From Gemmatimonadota bacterium (lineage in GTDB: Bacteria > Gemmatimonadota > Gemmatimonadetes > Gemmatimonadales > GWC2-71-9), in the NCBI GenBank assembly GCA_003220975.1, contig QHTX01000097.1:3546-13259 (forward strand): 9,714 nucleotides of DNA. The letters are read 5' to 3'. Both the position numbers and the translations under genes were made by a program. Shown piece after piece: positions 1 through 6,800 of this stretch. The notes beneath the pieces are model-generated. The model saw nothing but the letters and a program-made list of their open reading frames with translations, ran no database searches and was not told where the DNA came from. Every line of letters starts with the position of its first letter. The stretch's first letter is position 1.

Positions 1-237
1 CACCTTCATCCCGTACACCTTGGCGTGGGGCGCGCGCTCCACCGCCTCCAGCACACCGTCGAGCCGCCCGAGGATCGCCGTGGTGGCGGGGCTGAGATAC
101 TCCGAGCAGGGTTTGTGGCGGGGGAAGCGGGCGCGATCGAGCAGCAACACCCGCGCGCCGCCGCGGGAAAGCAGCAGGGCGGTAGCCGCACCGGCCGGCC
201 CGGCGCCCACGACGATCGCGTCCCAGCGATCGCTCAC
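1..237 (-). CDS. FAD-dependent oxidoreductase, geranylgeranyl-reductase type (N-terminal 79 residues, cut by window edge)
   Basis: The N-terminal Rossmann FAD-binding segment of a flavoprotein is visible. The GxGxxG dinucleotide motif is at residues 11-16 (GAGPAG), an acidic residue (D34) ends the second beta strand, and the family motif FPRHKPCSEYLSP spans residues 38-50. This pattern is typical of the geranylgeranyl reductase / UbiH-like group, which reduces or hydroxylates isoprenoid or polyketide-derived lipids; the usual motif has CG where CS is seen here. The start is GTG at 237. It overlaps the TGA of the preceding DUF92 gene as GTGA, and no closer start gives a complete FAD motif. It is the fourth gene of the leftward sigma-factor operon. 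The rest, including any substrate-binding domain, lies outside the window, so the substrate is unknown; a halogenase or monooxygenase-like flavoprotein remains possible. Confidence 0.85.
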   Translation of the reverse strand, partial: MSDRWDAIVVGAGPAGAATALLLSRGGARVLLLDRARFPRHKPCSEYLSPATTAILGRLDGVLEAVERAPHAKVYGMKV

Positions 238-917
238 ACGATCCGGACGCCCAGCGCGACGACCACTGCACCGCACAGCGTCGCCGCGAGATTCACCGCG
301 TCGTTGTCGAGCCATCGGAAGCCTCTAACGCGCCGTACCGGCTGGTGGCACACGGTATTCCCGCGCTCGAACCGCGCACCACACTCGGGGCACTCGTGCT
401 TGCCCTGTACCGTCGCCCCAAGCAGCGAGTCGGCAACCATCCCGGCGACGCCGGCGCCGGCGATCAGCGCGGCTGACCCCGGGGCGGCGCCCTGGGGTCG
501 GAATGCCTCGGCCAGCAGGGCGATCATCACCGCGCCCGCCGCGCCACCGAGCGAGCCCAAAACGGTGATACCCCCGGACGTACCCCGGGGGACCTGCCGG
601 CCGCTCGTGATGAGCCGTGGAGCGAAGGGGGAGAAGGCGCCGATCTCCGTCGCCCAGGTGTCGGCGGCGGCGGCGGCGAGCGCGCCGGCCGCGATTGGCC
701 ACGCGCTGAACAGCGCCGCGACGGCGGCGACGCCCCCGTTCGCCAGCACCTGCCGCGCGGTGCGCCGGGGAGCACACCGCTCGGCCAGCTGTGTGAGCAG
801 GCTACCGGAGAGGAAGAAGACCAGGAGCAACACCAGGCCGCGCCACGAAACGCCCCACGTGACCGCACCCCCGACGGCGAGCGCGGCCACGACGCCGTCC
901 GGGGTGAGCCATCTCAC
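234..917 (-). CDS. DUF92/TMEM19 family integral membrane protein, possible polyprenyl-phosphate kinase
   Basis: This 227-residue, mostly hydrophobic protein has about six membrane segments (roughly 7-25, 26-42, 60-85, 114-136, 148-168, 205-226). The conserved DUF92 blocks are present in order: RQVLANGG (55-62), ADTWATEIG (85-93), PRGTSGGITVLGSLGG (110-125), ADSLLGATVQ (162-171) and RWLDNDAVN (201-209). A cysteine cluster (C176-x2-C179, C190-H191) sits in the loop before the last block and looks like a small metal knuckle. The only family members with a known role that I recall are plant and cyanobacterial VTE6, which phosphorylate phytyl-phosphate to phytyl-diphosphate. The adjacent isoprenoid-reductase-like gene makes a related lipid kinase role plausible here, but this is inference. 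The start is GTG at 917, overlapping the anti-sigma stop as GTGA; the nearby ATG at 912 is out of frame. Confidence 0.9.
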   Translation of the reverse strand: MRWLTPDGVVAALAVGGAVTWGVSWRGLVLLLVFFLSGSLLTQLAERCAPRRTARQVLANGGVAAVAALFSAWPIAAGALAAAAADTWATEIGAFSPFAPRLITSGRQVPRGTSGGITVLGSLGGAAGAVMIALLAEAFRPQGAAPGSAALIAGAGVAGMVADSLLGATVQGKHECPECGARFERGNTVCHQPVRRVRGFRWLDNDAVNLAATLCGAVVVALGVRIV

Positions 918-1138
918 TCGTCGAACAGCTCGCGCAGGATCCGGTGCTTCAGCTCGGGGGGGGCGCCCTGGGCCCGGCAGCGGGCGCGCAGGAAATCGAG
1001 GAACAGCTTCTCGAAGTCGAAGTGCTCACCGCAGGGAGGGCACTCGGTGAGGTGCTGACGGATCTCCCGCTCCAGGTCCGGCGTCAGCTCCCGGTCGAGA
1101 TACTCGTAGAGGTGCTCGGCGCACTCGCGGCAGTTCAT
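914..1138 (-). CDS. RsrA-like zinc-binding anti-sigma factor (zf-HC2)
   Basis: This 74-residue soluble protein has no membrane segment. It carries the ZAS zinc motif H29-x3-C33-x2-C36 plus C3 upstream. The spacing C3-H29-C33-C36 (26, 4, 3) is the same as the C11-H37-C41-C44 ligand set of Streptomyces RsrA, and C54 falls where RsrA has C62. RsrA-type proteins bind their sigma factor when reduced and zinc-loaded, and release it when oxidants form a disulfide and expel zinc. The gene follows the sigma gene with an ATGA overlap, the usual sigma/anti-sigma pairing, and in turn overlaps the DUF92 gene by GTGA. An uninterrupted run of eight C lies in codons 59-61 of the coding strand (956-963). The zinc anti-sigma assignment is strong; redox control is inferred from the cysteine spacing. 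Confidence 0.93.
   Translation of the reverse strand: MNCRECAEHLYEYLDRELTPDLEREIRQHLTECPPCGEHFDFEKLFLDFLRARCRAQGAPPELKHRILRELFDE
956..963 (-). repeat. Homopolymer run of eight C in the anti-sigma gene
   Basis: Eight consecutive G on the plus strand read as C8 on the coding strand, over codons 59-61 (Ala-Pro-Pro) of the anti-sigma factor. A one-base slip would change the last ~13 residues. Runs this long are uncommon even in GC-rich coding sequence. Confidence 0.7.
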
Positions 1139-1758
1139 CCCGTTGAGCTCCCCTTGATGTATCCCATCCCGACGGCGTAGTCGTACAGTTGCTGTTGCAG
1201 CAGCCGCCGCGCCCGGAACAGCCGGGACTTGACGGTGCCGACGGGCACGTCCAGCACCCGGGCGATCTCCTCGTACGACAGCCCCTCGACGTCACTCAAC
1301 ACCACGGTCTCCCGAAATTGTTCCGGGAGCTGGTCGATCGCCCGCAGCACCTCGTCGTCCACGATGCGGTCGAAGAAGGTCCCCTGGGGGTCTTCGTCCT
1401 GGAGCTCCTCGAACACGGAGAAGGGCTCGATCGCGTCCAGGTCCACCGTCTCCGGGTGGCGCGTGCGGCGCCGGTATTCATTAATGAAAGCGTGCCGCAG
1501 GATGGTCAGCAGCCATCCCTTCGCATTGGTCCCCTTCTGGTACTGCTCCCACGCGCGGTAGGCCTTCAGCATCGTTTCCTGCACCAGGTCGTCCGCCTCG
1601 GCGGCGTTGCCGGTGAGGCGGAGGGCGACGCGGTACAGGCTGTCGAGGTGGACCAACGCCTCGCGCTCGAAGCTCGTCCGCTTTTCGGCCTCGTCCGCCG
1701 GACTCAGCGGCGCCGGGGTGGGGACCGGGGGGGATGGGGGGGTCGTGGGCGTCGGCAT
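1135..1758 (-). CDS. ECF RNA polymerase sigma factor, SigR-like
   Basis: This 207-residue sigma-70 family factor lacks regions 1 and 3. Region 2 spans about residues 35-100 and includes DDLVQETMLKAYRAW (56-70) and the NAKGWLLTILRHAFINEYRRR stretch (78-98). Region 4 spans about 137-192, with LPEQFRETVVLSDVEGLSY (144-162) and the helix-turn-helix EEIARVLDVPVGTVKSRL (163-180). The wording of region 2 is close to Streptomyces SigR, and the downstream RsrA-like gene supports this. Such factors direct transcription of thiol-oxidative and related stress genes. I chose the ATG at 1758, which has AAGG six bases upstream; the frame stays open further up but that part overlaps the divergent gene. The first ~20 residues are unusually rich in proline and are encoded by two runs of seven C. 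The stop overlaps the anti-sigma start (ATGA). Confidence 0.95.
   Translation of the reverse strand: MPTPTTPPSPPVPTPAPLSPADEAEKRTSFEREALVHLDSLYRVALRLTGNAAEADDLVQETMLKAYRAWEQYQKGTNAKGWLLTILRHAFINEYRRRTRHPETVDLDAIEPFSVFEELQDEDPQGTFFDRIVDDEVLRAIDQLPEQFRETVVLSDVEGLSYEEIARVLDVPVGTVKSRLFRARRLLQQQLYDYAVGMGYIKGSSTG
1715..1742 (+). repeat. G4/G4/G7/G7 tract, G-quadruplex-capable, over the 5' end of the sigma gene
   Basis: The plus strand carries four G runs: four (1715-1718), four (1720-1723), seven (1727-1733) and seven (1736-1742). They are separated by 1, 3 and 2 bases, an ideal quadruplex pattern. The tract covers codons 6-15 of the sigma gene. The G-rich strand is the template strand, and the mRNA is C-rich and encodes a proline stretch. 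Confidence 0.8.
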
Positions 1759-1768
1759 AGGGTGCCTT

Positions 1769-1794
1769 AACCTCTCCCTGCGCAACCGGGTTCC
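1769..1794 (-). promoter_or_regulatory. Candidate SigR-class autoregulatory promoter (GGAAC-N18-GTT)
   Basis: Read on the minus strand, GGAAC (1794-1790) is followed by exactly 18 bases and then GTT (1771-1769). This matches the GGAAT-N18-GTT consensus known for SigR-dependent promoters except for one base of the -35 element. Only 10 bases separate GTT from the sigma ATG at 1758, so the transcript would have a very short leader or none. Autoregulation fits the family, but no experimental data can be read from the sequence. Confidence 0.55.
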
Positions 1795-1829
1795 GCAATA
1801 GGGGCCCGGGGTGCTAGGTTTCGCGCGCC

Positions 1830-2435
1830 GTGGTCCACAGCATCCTCCCACTCGCGGTCCTGGAAGCGGTCAAGAACCTCGATACCCCGGTCGAGGACGG
1901 GCTGTCGGAGTTCGCCGAAGAGCTGCTCTCGAAGCGCCTGGGGCTGTCGCCGACGGTCGCGATGCAGCTGCGCGAGTACGAGGCGATGGTGCGGCGCGAC
2001 GCCGCCGCCGACCCGGCCCACGTCGAGGCGCTGCTGCGTCTCGTGGGGCGCCGGCCGGACGCCGACCTGGTGTTCGCCGACGCGGGCCGTCGCGCGGCGC
2101 GCCGGGCGGTGCGGCGACTGTTCCCGCTCTCGCGGCTCGCCGCCCGCGCGGCGCCGCGGTTGTTCGGGTACGGGGCGGCGCGCCGCGCGGCGCGCGCGGT
2201 GTTCGGCGGCGACCTGCGGCGCGACGGCCACGTGCCCGTCGCGCGCGTGCGCGACGCGTTGGCCGTGCGGGCCACGCCGGACGGCGCCGCTTGCACCCTG
2301 TTCGGCGCGGGCTTCACCGAGCTGCTGCGGCTGCTCGTCGGCTTCGAGGGCGCGATGCTGCACGTCTCCTGTCGCGCGACGGGCGGCGACAGCTGCGCCT
2401 GGCGGGCGGCGCCGCCCGATCCGCGGCACCACTGA
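1830..2435 (+). CDS. Hypothetical protein with possible V4R-like C-terminus
   Basis: This 201-residue protein was not recognised with certainty. The N-terminal ~75 residues are helical and charged, the middle (about 85-145) is very rich in Ala and Arg, and the C-terminus (about 145-192) looks like an alpha/beta domain. That end contains a hydrophobic strand and the cysteine pattern C181-x7-C189 in HVSCRATGGDSCAW, which resembles the closing motif of V4R / XylR-N type ligand-binding domains; C155 is a third cysteine. This resemblance is by eye and weak. The start is taken as GTG at 1830, with at best a poor ribosome-binding site, so a leaderless transcript or a later start is possible. It diverges from the sigma operon across 71 bases and ends in a TGATG junction with the peptidase gene, so the two are probably cotranscribed and translationally coupled. 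Confidence 0.75.
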   Translation: MVHSILPLAVLEAVKNLDTPVEDGLSEFAEELLSKRLGLSPTVAMQLREYEAMVRRDAAADPAHVEALLRLVGRRPDADLVFADAGRRAARRAVRRLFPLSRLAARAAPRLFGYGAARRAARAVFGGDLRRDGHVPVARVRDALAVRATPDGAACTLFGAGFTELLRLLVGFEGAMLHVSCRATGGDSCAWRAAPPDPRHH

Positions 2436-3622
2436 TGCCATTGCTCGAGGGCTTCGACTTCGCCGCCCTCGCCGACGCGCTCGGCGTGCTCGGTGCCGAC
2501 GCCTGGCTGCTCTACGACTTTCGCAAGGTGAACCCCATCGCCGAGCGCATCCTCGGCCCCACCGGGATGGGGACGCGCCGCCTGTTCGTGTTCCTGCCAC
2601 GCCGCGGCCGGCCGGTCGCCGTGGCGCACCGCATCGAGCTCCAGCCGCTTGCCGGGTTCCCGGGCGAGGTGCGACCGTACGCCTCTTGGCGCGAGCTGCA
2701 CGCGCACCTCGCGGCGCTGGTGCGCGACCGCACCCTCGCCCTCGAGATCTCGCCGGAAGACGCGGTGCCGTACCTGGACCGCGTGCCACACGGCGTGGTG
2801 CAGCTGCTCGAGTCGCTGGGCGCGCGCGTGGTCTCGTCCGCTCCGCTCGTCAGCCGGTTCGCGGCCCGCTGGTCCCCCACCGAGCTCGCCGGGCATCGAC
2901 GCGCCGCCCACGCCCTGGCCGAGATCGCGCGCGAGGCGCTCGCGTGGGCCGGCAGCGAGACGGCGCGCGGCGCCGAGCTGCGTGAGACGACGCTGCAGCA
3001 GCGCGTGCTCGAGGGGATCGGGCGGGCCGGCTTGTACACGGGCGACGGCCCGATCGCCGCGTTCGGGCCGAACTCCGCGCTGCCGCACTACGAGCCGCAC
3101 CAGGGGGCGGGGGCGGACCGGCGGTTGCAGGCAGGTGACGTGCTGCTGCTCGATCTCTGGGCGGGCCCCGGGGCGGGCTCGGTGTTCGCCGATCAGACGT
3201 GGATGGCGTTCGCGGGGCGCGCGCCCGATGCGGAGGTGCGGCGCGTGTGGCAGGTGGTCCGCGACGCGCGCGATGTCGCGGTGCGCGTGCTGCGCGAGCG
3301 CTGGCGTCCGGACGGTCCGCTGAGCGGCGCCGACGTGGACGACGCGGCCCGGGGCGTGATCCGGGAGGCGGGCTTCGCTGAGTACTTTGTCCACCGCACA
3401 GGACACTCGATCGATCGCGACCTGCACGGCTCGGGGCCCCACATCGACAATTTCGAGACCCAGGACGCGCGGGCGCTTGTAGCGGGCGTGGGGTTCTCCG
3501 TCGAGCCCGGCGTCTATCTCCCGGGGCGCTTCGGGATGCGCAGCGAGATCAACGTCTATCTCGACGCGGCCGGCCCCGAGGTGACCCCCAGCGTCCCGCA
3601 GCAGGAGCTGTTCCTGGTCTAG
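2435..3622 (+). CDS. M24 family metallopeptidase (Xaa-Pro aminopeptidase / prolidase type)
   Basis: This 395-residue protein has the two-domain layout of M24B peptidases: an N-terminal creatinase-like domain (about 1-140) and a C-terminal pita-bread catalytic domain (about 150-395). All five dinuclear-metal ligands can be placed: D240 (LLLDLWAG), D253 (VFADQTW), H324 (RTGHSID), E357 (FSVEPGVY) and E371 (MRSEINVY). Accessory histidines H218, H331 and H336 sit where the family usually has substrate-site histidines. The D240-D253 spacing is two residues longer than in MetAP or prolidase, due to the GPGAG insert. No signal peptide is seen, so it is probably cytoplasmic and cleaves peptides next to proline or related N-terminal residues. 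The ATG at 2435 shares its A with the TGA of the previous gene; there is no strong ribosome site of its own, which suggests coupled translation. Confidence 0.93.
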   Translation: MPLLEGFDFAALADALGVLGADAWLLYDFRKVNPIAERILGPTGMGTRRLFVFLPRRGRPVAVAHRIELQPLAGFPGEVRPYASWRELHAHLAALVRDRTLALEISPEDAVPYLDRVPHGVVQLLESLGARVVSSAPLVSRFAARWSPTELAGHRRAAHALAEIAREALAWAGSETARGAELRETTLQQRVLEGIGRAGLYTGDGPIAAFGPNSALPHYEPHQGAGADRRLQAGDVLLLDLWAGPGAGSVFADQTWMAFAGRAPDAEVRRVWQVVRDARDVAVRVLRERWRPDGPLSGADVDDAARGVIREAGFAEYFVHRTGHSIDRDLHGSGPHIDNFETQDARALVAGVGFSVEPGVYLPGRFGMRSEINVYLDAAGPEVTPSVPQQELFLV

Positions 3623-3643
3623 GGAGGGGGTGGCAGGGGGGTC

Positions 3644-3672
3644 TTGCGGGTTGTCCGACCGCGCGACATTTT
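3644..3672 (+). promoter_or_regulatory. Weak candidate -35/-10 promoter upstream of the TonB-dependent receptor
   Basis: TTGCGG (3644-3649) and CATTTT (3667-3672) are separated by 17 bases. Each hexamer matches only three positions of the housekeeping consensus, so this is a weak call. If real, transcription would begin near 3680 and carry the nested inverted repeat in a ~190-base leader of the receptor mRNA. Confidence 0.22.
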
Positions 3673-3687
3673 CGCCCGCGTTCCCGA

Positions 3688-3740
3688 GAATCGGCCAGTT
3701 CCGCCTTGAGGCGGGACACCTGCAGGCCGTTGGCCGATTC
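3688..3740 (+). repeat. Nested inverted repeat in the gap before the receptor gene
   Basis: The outer arms GAATCGGCCA (3688-3697) and TGGCCGATTC (3731-3740) are perfectly complementary over 10 bases. Directly inside them, GTTCCGCC (3698-3705) pairs with GGCGGGAC (3710-3717) around a TTGA loop, with one G-T wobble. A 13-base single-stranded stretch (3718-3730, containing the palindrome CCTGCAGG) completes the element. No T run follows, so it is not a typical intrinsic terminator. It may be a structured leader, a protein-binding site, or a factor-assisted end for the peptidase operon. It lies in the 251-base gap 3623-3873. Confidence 0.7.
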
Positions 3741-3800
3741 GCGCCGCGCCGTCGTTCGTGCGGAAAAACCGTTTCCCGAGTCAACGCCGCTCTCAGCCCT

Positions 3801-3810
3801 GGGAGGTGAT
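3801..3810 (+). promoter_or_regulatory. Strong upstream ribosome-binding site that creates a start ambiguity
   Basis: GGGAGGTGAT matches the 16S anti-Shine-Dalgarno end almost completely. With 7 bases of spacing it serves a GTG at 3814, in frame with the receptor, which would add 20 residues before the annotated start. With only 2 bases it precedes the ATG at 3809 of a short out-of-frame upstream ORF. The annotated receptor start has its own GGAGG at 3861-3865, eight bases before ATG. Confidence 0.6.
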
Positions 3811-3877
3811 GGCGTGCCATCTCTGCGTTCGTCGGTTTCCTGCCGCGCATTCACGCCCCTGGAGGAAAATTCCATGA
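3809..3877 (+). CDS. Possible 22-residue upstream ORF overlapping the receptor start
   Basis: A small frame opens at ATG 3809 and reads MACHLCVRRFPAAHSRPWRK followed by I, P and stop. It is Cys, His and Arg rich with a C-x2-C pair. Its TGA (3875-3877) overlaps the receptor ATG as ATGA, the same coupling geometry seen in the leftward operon. Against it, the ATG is only two bases from the GGAGG core, and the open frame is short enough to occur by chance. It could be a leader peptide that couples or gates receptor translation; otherwise it is a shadow of the alternative GTG start at 3814. Confidence 0.25.
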   Translation: MACHLCVRRFPAAHSRPWRKIP

Positions 3878-6800
3878 CTCGTCGTGTGCGAAGCGCCTTC
3901 GGACGCTTCCTCGCGCTGAGTTGCCCGTCCGCGCTGACGCTGCTCGTCGTGGCGTCATCGCTCGCCGCGCAACAACTCACGGGGAAGGTCGAGGGCACGG
4001 TGACGGGTGACAAGGGCGCTCCCATCGCGAGCGCTCAGGTCACCATCGTCGGCACGTCGTTCGGCGCGCTGACGGACAACAAGGGCTACTACTTCATCAA
4101 CAACGTGCCGATCGGCAGCTACACGGTGCGGGCCAAGTTCATCGGCTACACCGCCGCCGAAGTGCCGGGCGTGCGCGTGCAGGGTGGCTTCACCCTGACG
4201 GTGAACGTCAAGCTCACCCAGTCGGCCGTGGCGATCGGACCCGTGACCGTCGAGGCCGCGGCGAACCCGATCGTGCCGCGCGACAAGGTGACGTCGGGCT
4301 CGACCGTGAGCGGGGACCTCGTCGCGAGCTTGCCGCTCGACGACGTGCGCCAGGTGTTGACCTTCCAGCCGGGCGTGGTGGAGTCGGGGCGGGCCGCGGG
4401 CATCTCCATCCGTGGTGGCCGGCCAGGCGAGGCGAACATCTACATCGACGGTGCACCGGTGCGCTCGACAAACGGCTCGCTCACTAACGGAGCGGCGACC
4501 GTTTCGACCGACCGCGTGCTGGTCGCACCCATCACGATTGGCACCAACGCGGTGGAAGAAGTTTCGGTGACGACCGGCGCCCTGGGCGTCGAGTTCTCCG
4601 ACGCGCAGTCCGGCGTGATCGGCTACACCACCCGCACGGGCGGCGAGAAGCTCACCGGGTCGTTCTCGGGCGAGTCCGACGCGCCGTTCGGCAACGCCAT
4701 CAGCGTGGGCTACAACCGGTTCGAAGGCTCGCTCGGCGGCCCGGTGCCCAATATCGCCAACCTGCGGTGGTTCGGCTCGGCCGTGGTGCAGGGTCAGTCG
4801 TCCGACTTCCGCGGCCTGGGCGCCGATAGCATTCCGCTGTACGTCGTGGGCGGGGTCGACCAGGTCGTCACGGATACCGGCTCCGACGGCACGGTCACCC
4901 AGACCGTGCTCCCGAAGTTCGTGCAGTACAGTGGACAGTGCGGTGTGCTCGGCTCGAACGCGAGCCCCATGGCCCAAGCGATCCAAAGCAACTACGGCTT
5001 CGATTGCCAGGGCCGGCGCCGAGCTATGAACTGGACCACCGTCACCCAGCTCCAGGGGAATCTCCAATACACCTACGGCTCGGGCTCGAGCATCCGCCTC
5101 ACTGGTGTGACAAACGGCACCCAGCAGCGCTTCTACCCGGGAACGAACATCGCCGATCCCGCGCTGTTCTCAGGGCAGCACACCTGGCAGCGCCTCGCCG
5201 TGTTGAACTGGAGCCATCAGGTCACGCGCGCGGCCGACCGCGCCTTGAACGTTAACCTGAACCTTTCGTGGGGTCGGGACCGCTCCCTCGCGGGGCCGCT
5301 CGATCCCGCCTCGGACATCGAGACGCGCGACCCGACCATGGGCATCGAGCTCAAGTCGCTGCAGTTCGACGGGCTCGCCGGGTTCCCGTTCCCGATCACC
5401 GATGACATCGTCCGGAACATCCGGACCAACAACCCCGACGGCTTGAAGGTGCCGCTCCTGAACCGCACCGATCTGAACAACGTGCAGGCCGGCCGCCTCA
5501 ACCCGTACGGGCTCCAGGCCGGGTCGTTCTTCACCTCCGGGATGCGCACCACGGCCACGCTGCTCTCGGAGACCCGGTACAACGGCCGGCTGGTCGTGGA
5601 CTGGCAGGCGAACCGGTTCCATCGGTTCACGCTGGGCGGCGACTTCAAGAAGACCGACCTGTCGTATTGGAGCAGCGGGCTCGAGAGCCAGATCTTCATG
5701 GACGCCTACGTCGTGCACCCGGTGCAGTACGGCCTGTTCGCCGCGGACCGGCTCGATCTGGGTGACGTGGTGCTCGAGGTCGGGGCGCGCTGGGACTATT
5801 ACGACAGCAAGGCGCTCTTCTCGAACACGCCGGGCTTCATCTTCAACAACCCCAGGGCGTCGCTGTACCCCGACGCGGCGACGGATCCGGCGCAGTACGC
5901 CGCCTTCCTCGCCGACACGGGCATCTGGACGCCGTCCAAGGGACACCACGCCCTGTCGCCGCGGCTGCGGGTGTCGTTCCCGGTGACCGAGAAGACGGGC
6001 TTCCGACTCTCCTATTCGCACCAGGTGCAGTCGCCCGAGTTCACCACGCTGCTGTCGGGGACGAACAACGACCTGTCGTTCACCAACACGAATGACACCT
6101 TCGGCCGCGACGCCAACTTCGGCAAGACGATCCTGTTCGAGTTCGGCGTGCGGCACGCGTTCAGCCAGGACCTGGTGCTCGACGTGTCGGCGTACAACAA
6201 GGACAAGGTCGCCGACCTCGCCTACCGGATCCTGCCGTACGTGAGCCCGCGGCAGGCCTCAGAGACGCTGAGCGTCAACGTGCTCACGAACGCGGACTTC
6301 GGCAACGCGAAGGGCATCGACGTGAAGCTCGACCGGCGCGTGGGGAACTACCTCAACGCGACCGTGGCGTACACGTTCCAGGTGTCGAAGAACACCGGGT
6401 CCGATCCCTTCACGTACTTGAACACCTTCGCCCGGCAGGTGTCGGGCCTCACCGGCGACCGCACGCTGCCGCCCGAAGCGGCGCAGCCGACCGACGACAA
6501 CCGCACGCACAACCTCGTAGGCGCGATGGCGCTGTCCTTCCCGAGCGACTGGAAGAAAGGCACCACGCTCGGCAGCATCGTCCGCGACGCGAGCGCGTTC
6601 CTCACCTTCTACGCGCGCAGCGGCCTGCCCTACACGCTGCTCGTCAACAACGGCGACGGCCAGACGGTGCCGCACCTGAACTTCGGCCTCGGGGGCCGGG
6701 CGGCCGAGAATCTCAACACCTCGACTCTCCCCTGGACCAAGAACATCGACCTGCGGCTGAACAAGGGATTCCGGTTCGGCCGGCTCGATTGGACGTTCTA

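Noticed and set aside
25..1050. Plus-strand open frame across the leftward operon.
   Set aside because: Low-complexity Ala/Arg/Ser/Pro composition; the minus-strand genes show conserved motifs and tight overlaps.
1759..1851. In-frame upstream extension of the sigma factor to a GTG at 1851, recalling the extended SigR' isoform of Streptomyces.
   Set aside because: The extension overlaps the divergent gene and runs through the proposed promoter; its residues look non-coding and a ribosome site exists at the ATG at 1758.
2090..2205. Alternating GC-rich, palindromic stretch in the V4R-like gene with potential hairpins or Z-DNA.
   Set aside because: It is explained by Ala/Arg codons in a GC-rich genome; no discrete repeat unit.
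1811..2434. Upstream extension of the peptidase frame.
   Set aside because: It is Arg/Gly-rich shadow sequence of the V4R-like gene; the M24 N-terminal domain begins naturally at the ATG at 2435.
1814..3850. Very long open frame on the minus strand antisense to the V4R-like and peptidase genes.
   Set aside because: It is Arg/Ala/Pro-rich with no domain motifs, and is explained by GC-biased third positions of the plus-strand genes, which carry clear peptidase ligands.
3623..3873. Cobalamin or other known riboswitch before the TonB-dependent receptor.
   Set aside because: Looked for the conserved B12-box and core segments and did not find them; only the nested stem is reported.
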